Source: Truepera sp. (GTDB lineage: Bacteria; Deinococcota; Deinococci; Deinococcales; Trueperaceae). Taken from it: a stretch of 64,000 bases of DNA. Made by a program: the position numbers and the translations under genes. Under the pieces are notes generated by a model, which saw only the letters and a list, made by a program, of their open reading frames with translations, did no database searches and was not told the origin of the DNA. Location of the stretch: contig JAVSMU010000001.1 of NCBI GenBank assembly GCA_032027045.1, positions 1,996,039 through 2,060,038 of the forward strand. Direction: 5' to 3'. Positions 33,121 to 40,840 of the stretch are shown one piece after another (position 1 is the first letter of the stretch; each line of letters starts with the position of its first letter).

Positions 33121-33459
33121 ATGACCCTCGACGAGTATCAGGCCAGCGCCCGCTCTTTGGCCGTCTACCCACGGCACGCCCGCATCCTCTACCCCGCCCT
33201 TAAGCTCGCAGGCGAGGCGGGCGAGGTGACGGAGAAGCTCGGGAAGCTCATGCGAGACGAAGGCTACCAGGCGGGCCAGGAGCTTACCCAGGAGCAGAAC
33301 CAGGGCCTGGTGAAGGAGTTGGGTGACGTGCTCTGGTACGTGGCGAACCTGGCCGCCGACCTGGGCGTCAGCTTGGAAAGCGTGGGCGAGACGAACCTCG
33401 CGAAGCTGCGAAGCCGCAAGGAGCGCGGCGTGATCACCGGGAGTGGCGACGACCGTTAG
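33121..33459 (+). CDS. MazG-like nucleotide pyrophosphohydrolase
   Basis: A 112-residue all-alpha NTP pyrophosphatase. The metal-binding pattern is visible in LAGEAGEVTEKLGKLM and KELGDVLWYVANLA (Glu-x-x-Glu then Glu-x-x-Asp). Such house-cleaning enzymes remove non-canonical nucleotides. TAGCAT (33109-33114) lies 6 nt upstream of the ATG, consistent with a leaderless mRNA. It is convergent with the DUF488 gene, with only 6 bp between the stops. Confidence 0.85.
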   Translation: MTLDEYQASARSLAVYPRHARILYPALKLAGEAGEVTEKLGKLMRDEGYQAGQELTQEQNQGLVKELGDVLWYVANLAADLGVSLESVGETNLAKLRSRKERGVITGSGDDR

Positions 33460-33465
33460 GCGGCG

Positions 33466-33804
33466 TCAGGCCTTGAGCAGGTCGTAGATCACGCGCGCCT
33501 GGTTGTGCTCCTCGTCCTTGGCGCTGTAGACGAGGGTAACGTCGCCCTTCTTCGTCATGGCCTTGAGGCGCTCCAGCTCGGCGTTTCCCTTGAGTTCCTG
33601 CTTGTAACGCTTCTGGAACTCCGCCCAGCGCTCGGGGTCGTGCCCGAACCACTTGCGGAGCTCGGTGCTGGGGGCCACTTCCTTCGCCCACCAGTCGATG
33701 TCCGCCTCGTCCTTGCTGACCCCGCGGGGCCAGATCCTGTCGACCAGGACGCGAGTACCGTCGCTGGCGGCAGCAGTCTCGTAGGCTCTCTTGATCTTCA
33801 ACAT
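33466..33804 (-). CDS. DUF488 family protein
   Basis: A 112-residue protein with the typical DUF488 pattern: IKRAYE near the start, RVLVDRIWPRGVSKDEADID, WAKEVAPSTELRKWFGHDPERW, and GDVTLVYSAKDEEHNQARVI at the end. It is a small soluble protein common across bacteria and its biochemical role is not established. The ATG follows no strong ribosome site. It is convergent with mazG and upstream of nothing obviously related. Confidence 0.85.
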   Translation of the reverse strand: MLKIKRAYETAAASDGTRVLVDRIWPRGVSKDEADIDWWAKEVAPSTELRKWFGHDPERWAEFQKRYKQELKGNAELERLKAMTKKGDVTLVYSAKDEEHNQARVIYDLLKA

Positions 33805-33857
33805 GCCCCAGGATAGACCCGCCTCGACACCCGGGCCGCGTCGGGTGACGCAGCTCC

Positions 33858-34412
33858 TCAGCCGCGAACGCCGTCAAGCCAGGCCTCGAAGCGCTGCATC
33901 ACTCGCGCCAGGAACTCGTCGGTGCCGGGCACAGTGACGGTGCCGTCGGCGCTTATGAGGTCGGGCGGGTCGAAGGTGATGTACGCCTCGGGTTGGCCCA
34001 GCGTCGGGGCGTCCAGGTACGCCAGGCTGGTGCGCAGGTGCGCCTGCATCACGGCCGTGCCCACGCGGCCGGTCGAGGCGCCGGCGATCATCGTCGGCTT
34101 GTGAGCGAACACGTTCTCGGCCTTGGGCCTGGAGGCCCAGTCGATGGCGTTCTTGAGCACGCCCGGCATCGAGCGGTTGTATTCGGGCGACACGATCATG
34201 ACGGCGTCGGCCCCGGCGATCACGCCCTTGAAGTCCCTCACGCTCTGTGGGCTGTTGGCCAGCAGGTCGTCGTCGTAGAGCGGCAGGCCGGCGAGGTTGG
34301 CATGCTCGAACTCCCAGTCCCCCGGTGCATGGCGCTCGAGTGCGAACGCGAGCCGCCGGTTGAGTGAGTCCGTTCGTAGGCTGCCCACCAGGACCGCTAC
34401 CTTGGCGTTCAT
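33858..34412 (-). CDS. NAD(P)H-dependent FMN reductase
   Basis: A 184-residue flavodoxin-fold reductase. The FMN phosphate loop GSLRTDSLNRRL is at about 10-21, VSPEYNRSMPGVLKNAIDW at about 75-95 is the family signature, and GASTGRVGT follows. It probably transfers electrons from NAD(P)H to FMN, quinones, azo compounds or metals such as chromate; the acceptor cannot be told. ATG 34412 has GGGAGGT 7 nt upstream, and a longer frame further upstream is rejected. Confidence 0.88.
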   Translation of the reverse strand: MNAKVAVLVGSLRTDSLNRRLAFALERHAPGDWEFEHANLAGLPLYDDDLLANSPQSVRDFKGVIAGADAVMIVSPEYNRSMPGVLKNAIDWASRPKAENVFAHKPTMIAGASTGRVGTAVMQAHLRTSLAYLDAPTLGQPEAYITFDPPDLISADGTVTVPGTDEFLARVMQRFEAWLDGVRG

Positions 34413-34565
34413 GACTCGACCTCCCTCTGCTGCCGCCCCCCGGAGCGGCCGCGTGACGACCGAGCGCCACGTGGTGAGGTTAAGCCCGTTTCGCCCCGGG
34501 GGTCGTGAGGTCCGTACCCCCGTCAACGCGCCGAGCGAAGCTGGGCGGCCCCGAGGCCATAGAGA

Positions 34566-34592
34566 GGAGAGTCCGTTCGTCACGGACTCTCC
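34566..34592 (-). terminator. strong hairpin downstream of nrdJ
   Basis: GGAGAGTCCGT (34566-34576) pairs perfectly with ACGGACTCTCC (34582-34592) around a 5-nt loop. It lies about 95 bp past the nrdJ stop on the minus strand and is followed there by TCTCTAT rather than a run of T. Probable terminator. Confidence 0.5.
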
Positions 34593-34620
34593 GGGGGGTT
34601 ACTCGGCGTGGGCCCGCGCC

Positions 34621-34682
34621 GTCAACTGCGCCAGCGTGTCAACCGCGCCAGCGTCAACCGCGCTAGCGTCAACCGCGCCAGC
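34621..34682. repeat. 15-bp tandem repeat next to the nrdJ stop
   Basis: GTCAACCGCGCCAGC recurs at 34638, 34653 and 34668 (one base changed in the middle copy), with a slightly longer related unit at 34621-34637. It ends 4 bp before the nrdJ stop codon. It is a minisatellite-like array without spacers. Confidence 0.75.
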
Positions 34683-34685
34683 GTG

Positions 34686-37600
34686 TCACCCACACTTGCT
34701 GTAGCCGCAGCTCTCGCACTTCTGGCAGCCCTCCTCGAACCGCAGCGGCGCGCCGCAGTCCGGACAGGCCTTGCCGTTGTTGAGGACGTTCTTGACGCCC
34801 ACGGTCTCCAGCGCGACCGCCAGCAGGTCGGCCTTCGACGCCACCATTCGGCCCTGGTAAGTCCCGAACATGCCACCGTTGATGCCGCGCAGCGTCTTGA
34901 CCAGCGCCTCCGCCGGCACGCCGTACTGCAGCGCGATCGAGACGACGCGTCCAAGCGCCTCGCTGTCGGCGTTCGCCTCGTCACCGGCCTTGCCCGAGAC
35001 GATGAACACCTCGGCAGGCAGCCCGTCTTGCATGTTGACGGTCACGAAGAAACCGCGCTTCTCGCCGCTCGGCAGCATGAGCTTCACCGAGTCGGTGAAG
35101 CCCGACAAGCGCGTGGGGCGGTTGAACAGGGGTTCGCCGGGGAGGCGATCCTCGCTCGGTGCCGGTGTGGCCGGCCGGCCCTGCGGGGTCGGGTCCTGGG
35201 CGGCGGTTACCGTCCTGGAGCCGTCGGCGCTGGCGGCCATGGCGTGCGGGGCCGGTTGTGATACGCCCGCGGCGGCGGTCGAGATCACGTTGGCGGAGGC
35301 GCCGCCGAGGTCGGTCGTTGGGGCGGGAGCCGCGGCCTGCCGGGTCGGCTCCATGGTCGGCTCCTTGCTCGGTTCCTTCTGGGCGTCCTTGGAGGTCGAG
35401 AGCACCTGGAAGTCACGGGAGCCGTCGCGGTAGACCGTGATCCCCTTGCACCCGGTGGCGAAGGCCAAGCGGTAAGCGTCGAACACGTCGGCCGTCGTAG
35501 CCTGGTTCGGCAGGTTGATGGTCTTGGAGATGGAGTTGGCCGCACGGTCGCCGTCGTCGAACGCCCGTTGCACCACCCCCTGCATGCGCACGTGGCCCGC
35601 CGGGCTGATGTCGTGGGCACAGACCAGCACCGCACGCACCTTCTCGGGTATGAAGTGCAGGCCCTGGACGGAGCCGTGGTTGCCCTGCACTGCGGCGACG
35701 ACCTTCTCCCAGTCCCAACGCCCATCCAGCTCGTAATCGGGGTGCGGCGCGTGCTCCTCGAGCAGTTCCTGGAACAAGGGGTGGATGAGCGCATGGTAGC
35801 TGGTGCCGATCTTGCGGTAGATGAACGGCGCGAACACCGGCTCCACGCCCGAAGACACGCCCATCAGCATGCTGGTCGTACCCGTGGGGGCGACCGTGAG
35901 GATGGCGACGTTGCGGCGCGGCGTGGTCAGGTCGCTGACGTCGTACAGGGGAAACGCGCCGCGCTCGGCGGCGAGCGCCTGCGAGGCCTGGGTGGCGGCG
36001 TTGCGCAGCGCGCCGATTATGGCCGCCACGGCGTCGCGGCCCTCGTCGGAGTCGTAGCCGTAACCCATCAGGATGAGGGCGTCGGCGAGGCCCATGACGC
36101 CCAAGCCCAGGCGGCGCAGCTTCATGCTCATCTCGCGGTTGTCCTCGAGCGCGAACTTGTTGACGTCGAGGACGTTGTCGAGGAAGCGCACGCAGGTCGT
36201 CACGTCCGCCGTGTAGCGGTCGAAGTCGTAACCGGCGAGCCCGACGTCGCGCTGCGTGACGTAGGCGGCCAGGTTGATGGCGCCCAGGTCGCACGGCTCG
36301 CCCGGGTAGAGCGGGATCTCGCCGCACGGGTTGGTGCTGCGGATGTCGCCCATGGCGCTGCGCATGGGGTTGTGCTCGTTGATGCGGTCGACGTAGATGA
36401 GCCCGGGCTCGCCCGTCGCCCAGGCATGCTGGGCGATCTCCCAGAGCGTGCCGCGGCCATGCTCGCCGCTCCCCTGGTCCATGAACTCGTTGGTCACGAG
36501 GACCGAGATGTTGAAGGTGCTGATGTCGCCCTCGGCGCGTTCGCGGTCGAGGTCCTTGGCCGTCACGAAGTCCTGCAGGTCGGGGTGGGTGATGGCGAGG
36601 GTGGCCATGCCGGCGCCGCGGCGCGTGTTGTGAGTGACGAAGCCGCCGGCCAGGTAGGTCTTGTTCTCGTCCACCGATAGGTCGAGCGTGAGGGCCCGCC
36701 CAGCCGGCTTCACGCTGGCCACACCCACGTAGTACTCGTCGTGGCCGAACTCCGGCTGGTCGGCCTCGTGGGAGGAGGTGCGCAGCCCGTGGCACGTGAC
36801 ACTGATGCGGAGTTCGCCGGGTGTAGCGCCTGGCGTGGCCTGGCGCGTCGCGCTGAAAACCGCTGGCCGGCCCGTGGTTCCCACCGGCACGGACCTGAAG
36901 CTCTCGGCAGGCGCCGCTGCAGGGTGTGGGAGCTGCCACGACTGCTCCACGCTTTCCGGCACGGCTCCCTCTGCCGCCTCCAACCGGGAGCCCTCGAGGA
37001 AGCCGACGCGCTCGACGAAGCGCTTCAGCCCCTTATGGCTCACCACGCTGAGACGGTGAACCTTGCCACTCGCGTTACGGTCATGCGTCCCGCTCGAGGC
37101 GGTCAGCTTGCTTGGGATGCCGAGGCCTGCCAGCATGGTGGCCACATCCTCGGCGAGGAGCGGCGAGGCGGTGCTCACCTGGGGCACGCCGCGGCTGAGC
37201 GAGCCGCTGGCCTCGAAGAGCCCGCGTAGGAAGGCGCCGACCACGGGCCGAGATGACATGCGCACGGCCCTCGGGATGGCCGCTTCACGCGTGCCGGGCT
37301 TGTCGAGGCCGTTGGCCTCGAGCCAGGCGCCGAGGTGCGGGCAGTCGGCCACGTACGACACTGTGCCTGCATCGGGGCCCTGCTCCACGGATGCCGACAG
37401 CCCGAAGAGCTCCTCGAACAGGCGCGGCGCCTCCGTCTGCATGGGTGACCCGTGGGCCACGGAGATGCCGACGCGCCCCGAAGCGACGAAGCCGTCGCCC
37501 CAGAGGTACCCGAGGAAGAACGCCATGCGCTCCGTTAGGCGCCCCGGCATAAGGCCGAGCTTGGCCCCTCCTTCTGGCGGGTCGACCGGCTGCAGGGTGA

Positions 37601-38792
37601 CCGGCGCGCCGGTGTGCTGGTCGAGGACCTGGATGACGCGGTCGCTGGTTGTCAGGTCGTCGAACTCGACCCACTCGCGGCGCCCGTTCTCGCGGATCAC
37701 CTTCAGTTTGTGGTTGCGCGTCCCGCGGAGCGACTGGCCGTTTGCCAGCGTCACGCGCAGCGTCTCTACCACGCCGTTGTTGAAGCCGCGGGGGCTCGCT
37801 TTCCACCCCTCGTCCGTAGCGACCTTGAGGTAGTGATCCTGCCAGCCGGTCTGGTGGGCGTCCACGAGTTCGGAAAGGCGCAGGGTGCCCTTGCTGGTGT
37901 TCACCAGTGTGTCGGGGTGGAGGCAGCCGCCCTGCCTGATGGCCCTCAAGGTGGGTGCGAACAGGTGCCGCAACGTGGCCACCGGACCCGCGAAGCGCGC
38001 CCCGCCCAGGCCGGCCCACACCGCGAAGTTGTCGTACACCTCGACCGCGAAGGACGAGGGGCCGCTGGAGGTGCCTCCGGAGCCGGCCACCGGCGTGCCC
38101 TCGGCCCTGAGGTCGGAGAGGTCGACGACTATGTCGCGGCCCGCGAGCATCGCCGTGACGGCGTCGGCCGCAGCCTGCCAGATGTCGTCCACGGAGTCGC
38201 CTACCAGGCGGACGCTCACGCCCGCCGGGAGGTGGTCGCGCTCCACGAACGTGCCGGCGCGGTAACCGCGGGTGACCATCTCGCCCTTGGCGACGTCGAA
38301 GAACGTCCCGCTCCTGATCTTCTGGTAGTCGGCGTGCGAGCGGCCGGCGGTGAGGTAGAGCCGTCCGGTGGTGCCGGTGAAGTGGCGTTTGGGCGCGATG
38401 GGATCGAGGTTGACGCCGTTGCCGCCACCCACTTTCGTGACGAGCGCGAGCTTGCGGGCCAGGTTGAGTACCCACGCGTCCGTACCCGGCTGCTCGGGGC
38501 TTCCATCTTGCACGAAGCAGTTGAGGACGTTGCCGTGAAGCGTGTTGGCGCCGGCCAGCACACGGCCTCCGGGGCAGAAGCTCTTGCTGGCCATCAGCCG
38601 GTAGAAGCGGTCGGCCTGCTCGTCGCGAAGCTCTGGGCGTTCGGGCTGCGCCACCCAGGCGGCCACGCGGTGGAACATGGCCTCGACCGACTCCTCACCC
38701 GGTTGAAAGTACTGCCGCTTCGCGATGCTCACGGCGTGCGGGTCGAAGCCCACGTTCGAGGCCCCTGGGTTCGATGACGAGTTGTCCACCAT
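34686..38792 (-). CDS. nrdJ: adenosylcobalamin-dependent (class II) ribonucleotide reductase, intein-containing
   Basis: It makes deoxyribonucleotides using adenosylcobalamin. The precursor has 1368 residues; removing the intein (290-722) leaves about 935. Extein landmarks include FCPGGRVLAGA, the finger-loop NPCGEIPLYPGEPCDLGAINL split around the active-site Cys, and a C-terminal zinc-ribbon-like tail CPDCGAPL...CESCGYSKCG. An Ala/Pro/Thr-rich linker precedes the tail. The start is ATG 38792, with GGGAGG 6 nt upstream; a GTG 78 bp further up is less likely. Confidence 0.95.
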   Translation of the reverse strand: MVDNSSSNPGASNVGFDPHAVSIAKRQYFQPGEESVEAMFHRVAAWVAQPERPELRDEQADRFYRLMASKSFCPGGRVLAGANTLHGNVLNCFVQDGSPEQPGTDAWVLNLARKLALVTKVGGGNGVNLDPIAPKRHFTGTTGRLYLTAGRSHADYQKIRSGTFFDVAKGEMVTRGYRAGTFVERDHLPAGVSVRLVGDSVDDIWQAAADAVTAMLAGRDIVVDLSDLRAEGTPVAGSGGTSSGPSSFAVEVYDNFAVWAGLGGARFAGPVATLRHLFAPTLRAIRQGGCLHPDTLVNTSKGTLRLSELVDAHQTGWQDHYLKVATDEGWKASPRGFNNGVVETLRVTLANGQSLRGTRNHKLKVIRENGRREWVEFDDLTTSDRVIQVLDQHTGAPVTLQPVDPPEGGAKLGLMPGRLTERMAFFLGYLWGDGFVASGRVGISVAHGSPMQTEAPRLFEELFGLSASVEQGPDAGTVSYVADCPHLGAWLEANGLDKPGTREAAIPRAVRMSSRPVVGAFLRGLFEASGSLSRGVPQVSTASPLLAEDVATMLAGLGIPSKLTASSGTHDRNASGKVHRLSVVSHKGLKRFVERVGFLEGSRLEAAEGAVPESVEQSWQLPHPAAAPAESFRSVPVGTTGRPAVFSATRQATPGATPGELRISVTCHGLRTSSHEADQPEFGHDEYYVGVASVKPAGRALTLDLSVDENKTYLAGGFVTHNTRRGAGMATLAITHPDLQDFVTAKDLDRERAEGDISTFNISVLVTNEFMDQGSGEHGRGTLWEIAQHAWATGEPGLIYVDRINEHNPMRSAMGDIRSTNPCGEIPLYPGEPCDLGAINLAAYVTQRDVGLAGYDFDRYTADVTTCVRFLDNVLDVNKFALEDNREMSMKLRRLGLGVMGLADALILMGYGYDSDEGRDAVAAIIGALRNAATQASQALAAERGAFPLYDVSDLTTPRRNVAILTVAPTGTTSMLMGVSSGVEPVFAPFIYRKIGTSYHALIHPLFQELLEEHAPHPDYELDGRWDWEKVVAAVQGNHGSVQGLHFIPEKVRAVLVCAHDISPAGHVRMQGVVQRAFDDGDRAANSISKTINLPNQATTADVFDAYRLAFATGCKGITVYRDGSRDFQVLSTSKDAQKEPSKEPTMEPTRQAAAPAPTTDLGGASANVISTAAAGVSQPAPHAMAASADGSRTVTAAQDPTPQGRPATPAPSEDRLPGEPLFNRPTRLSGFTDSVKLMLPSGEKRGFFVTVNMQDGLPAEVFIVSGKAGDEANADSEALGRVVSIALQYGVPAEALVKTLRGINGGMFGTYQGRMVASKADLLAVALETVGVKNVLNNGKACPDCGAPLRFEEGCQKCESCGYSKCG
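36627..37925 (-). other. 433-aa intein with LAGLIDADG homing endonuclease in NrdJ
   Basis: The intein begins at Cys290 (CLHPDTLVNTSKG) after IRQGG and ends with VTHN at residue 722, followed by Thr of the extein (TRRGAGMA). Start Cys, penultimate His and final Asn are the normal splicing residues; the +1 residue is Thr. Two endonuclease blocks are visible, FLGYLWGDGF and FLRGLFEASGSL. The insertion lies in a conserved catalytic region of the reductase, as is usual for RIR-type inteins. Confidence 0.93.
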
Positions 38793-39218
38793 TGCGTTCC
38801 TCCCGAAGGGCGAGTAGCCGGCGCCACCCGCCCGTTTTTCGCTGCCGCCCGTTCGCTCGAGCGTCTGCACGCGGACGCGTGCCCTGGTAAACGGCTAGTC
38901 AGATACCAGCACTTGTATCGATCACCCTAGCGCATACCACCGCTGTCATCTTGAGCAAAATATCTCACCCCGGCAAGACGCGAAAACCTTCTGCTGGGCG
39001 GCGCCAATGCCAGGGGCCCTGGCCCCGTGAATCAGGCGTCGAAGACGAGTGGCAGGCTACCACCCACCGCCGAGTCCTGGCAAGCAGCCAAGTACCATCC
39101 GGCTACCAGTAAGGGAGAGCCGGCGGGCCTCACCTACTAGATGTGGTACCGAACGGGCCGTGCAGAAGTAGCGGGCGCGACGGTGATGACGCTGCCCTGG
39201 AAGGCGGCCTCGACTCCA
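38793..39218. other. 426-bp gene-free region between purH and nrdJ
   Basis: It holds the nrdJ promoter region (a weak TTGCTC/TATGCG pair on the minus strand near 38935-38965, where base composition drops) and a GCCAGGG/CCCTGGC hairpin (39009-39023) that may end purH transcription. No cobalamin riboswitch or convincing NrdR box pair was seen. Confidence 0.4.
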
Positions 39219-40763
39219 TCAGTGCCTGAAGTGCCTCTCGCCCGTGAACACCATGGCGAGGCCCAGTTCCTCCGCCGCCTCCGTGATCGCCTGGTCCGCG
39301 ATCGAGCCCCCGGGCTGCACCACCACGGTCACGCCCGAGGCCGCCACCGCTTCCAAGCCGTCCCTGAAGGGGAAGAAGGCGTCCGACGCGCCCACTCCGC
39401 CCTGCGCGCGGCCGGCCGCCTTGCGCACGGCGATCTCGGCCGCGTCTACGCGGCTCTGCTGTCCCGCGCCGATGCCCACGGCGCTCCCGCCGGCCACCAG
39501 GACGATGGCGTTGGAGGAGGTGGCCGCGCACACGAGCTGGGCCAACTCGACGTCGCGCCACTGAGCCTCGGTCGGTTGCCTGCTGGTGACGACCTGCCAG
39601 GCCGACCGGTCCAGGCTCACGACGTCCGGGCGCTGCACCAAGAAGCCCCCGTCCACGCGTCGCAGTTCGAAGCCGGCGGGCCGCGGGGCCGGCAGCTCGA
39701 TGACGCGCGTGTTCTTGCGCTTCCTCGCGAGGAGCGCCAGCGCCTCCGGCGCGTAGCCGCGTGCCAGGAGCACGTCGGCCTTGGGGTTGGCCACCATGCG
39801 CTCGGCCAAAGCAAGGTCGACGAAGCCGGGAAGCGCGACGACGCCGCCGAACGCCGACTTCGAGTCGGCGGCGAACGCCTTGGCGTAAGCCTCCTCGAGG
39901 TCGGTCCCCCAGGCAGCACCGCAGGGGTTGGCATGCTTGACGATGACGCAAGCGGGCGCGCTGGCCGCCAGGGCGTGCGCGAGGCGCCAGGCCGCCTCCG
40001 CGTCGAAGAGGTTCAGGTAAGACAGCGCGAGGCCGGAATGAACCTTGGCCTCGTCCCACACTGAGTCGGCGCCGACTTCGCGGTAGCGGGCGCCCGCTTG
40101 GTGCGGGTTCTCGCCGTAGCGCAGGACTTCGGCGCGCTCCAAGGCGACGTCGAGGTTCTGCGGCAGTTCCTCCCCCTTGCTCAGGTAGGCGACGATGGCG
40201 GCGTCGTAGGCGGCCGTGTGCGCGAACGCGGCAAGGGCCAGCCGGCGGCGCTCTTCGGGCGTCGGTCCGCGCTCCAGGGCCTCGAGCACATCGGGGTAAT
40301 CGCCCGGGTTCACGACCACCACCACGCCGGGGTGGTTCTTGGCGGCGGCGCGCAGCATGGCGGGGCCACCGATGTCGACCTGCTCCAGCGCCTCGGCCTC
40401 GGTCACGTTCGGCCGCGCGACCGTCTCCCTGAACGGGTAGAGGTTGGCCACCACGACGTCTATGGGCGTTATCTCGTGGCGCGCCAGCTCGGCGAGGTGG
40501 GCGTCGTCCCGCCGCGCGAGGATGCCGCCATGGACCTTCGGATGCAGCGTCTTCACGCGCCCATCCAGGATCTCGGGGAAGCCGGTGACGTCGGACACCC
40601 CCAGGGCCGGCAGCCCCCAGCGCTCGAGGGCCGCCAGGGTTCCGCCCGTGCTCACGAGCTCGTAGCCCAGCTCGACCAATCCTCGGGCGAAGCCCTCCAG
40701 CCCCGTCTTGTCCGACACGCTGAGCAGTGCTCGGGGGCGCTTTCCTTCACTCGTAGGCGGCAT
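39219..40763 (-). CDS. purH: bifunctional AICAR formyltransferase / IMP cyclohydrolase
   Basis: It catalyses the last two steps of purine synthesis, AICAR to FAICAR and then to IMP. The 514 residues split into an N-terminal cyclohydrolase domain (SVSDKTGL, VSTGGT, RVKTLHPKVHGG) and a C-terminal formyltransferase domain containing the Lys-His motif VKHANPCGAAWG near residue 270 and SDAFFPF. ATG 40763 has AAGGAG 6 nt upstream. A very strong hairpin lies just ahead of the ribosome site, leaving no room for a promoter of its own in between. Confidence 0.96.
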   Translation of the reverse strand: MPPTSEGKRPRALLSVSDKTGLEGFARGLVELGYELVSTGGTLAALERWGLPALGVSDVTGFPEILDGRVKTLHPKVHGGILARRDDAHLAELARHEITPIDVVVANLYPFRETVARPNVTEAEALEQVDIGGPAMLRAAAKNHPGVVVVVNPGDYPDVLEALERGPTPEERRRLALAAFAHTAAYDAAIVAYLSKGEELPQNLDVALERAEVLRYGENPHQAGARYREVGADSVWDEAKVHSGLALSYLNLFDAEAAWRLAHALAASAPACVIVKHANPCGAAWGTDLEEAYAKAFAADSKSAFGGVVALPGFVDLALAERMVANPKADVLLARGYAPEALALLARKRKNTRVIELPAPRPAGFELRRVDGGFLVQRPDVVSLDRSAWQVVTSRQPTEAQWRDVELAQLVCAATSSNAIVLVAGGSAVGIGAGQQSRVDAAEIAVRKAAGRAQGGVGASDAFFPFRDGLEAVAASGVTVVVQPGGSIADQAITEAAEELGLAMVFTGERHFRH

Positions 40764-40785
40764 GTCGTCTCCTTCTCATGAAACG

Positions 40786-40823
40786 GTGAGGGCGGCCACT
40801 TCGTGCGAAGTGGCCGCCCTCAC
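40786..40823 (-). terminator. perfect 18-bp stem between the foldase gene and purH
   Basis: GTGAGGGCGGCCACTTCG (40786-40803) is followed by TG and then its exact complement to 40823. On the minus strand it lies 17 bp after the foldase stop and 22 bp before the purH start. It is followed by CGTTTC, a weak U-tract. It may be a terminator that purH transcription must bypass, or a leader structure controlling purH. Confidence 0.6.
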
Positions 40824-40840
40824 GTTGCACCGAACCTGTT

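Noticed and set aside
34621-34682. Short CRISPR-like array
   Set aside because: The 15-bp units abut with no unique spacers and there are no cas genes; it is a minisatellite.
35568-38777. Long plus-strand frames antisense to nrdJ
   Set aside because: They mirror codon positions of nrdJ and its intein and show no family motif.
38793-39218. Cobalamin riboswitch upstream of nrdJ
   Set aside because: No B12-box or the usual GCCACTG core could be found on the minus strand; B12 riboswitches normally repress B12-independent reductases, not NrdJ.
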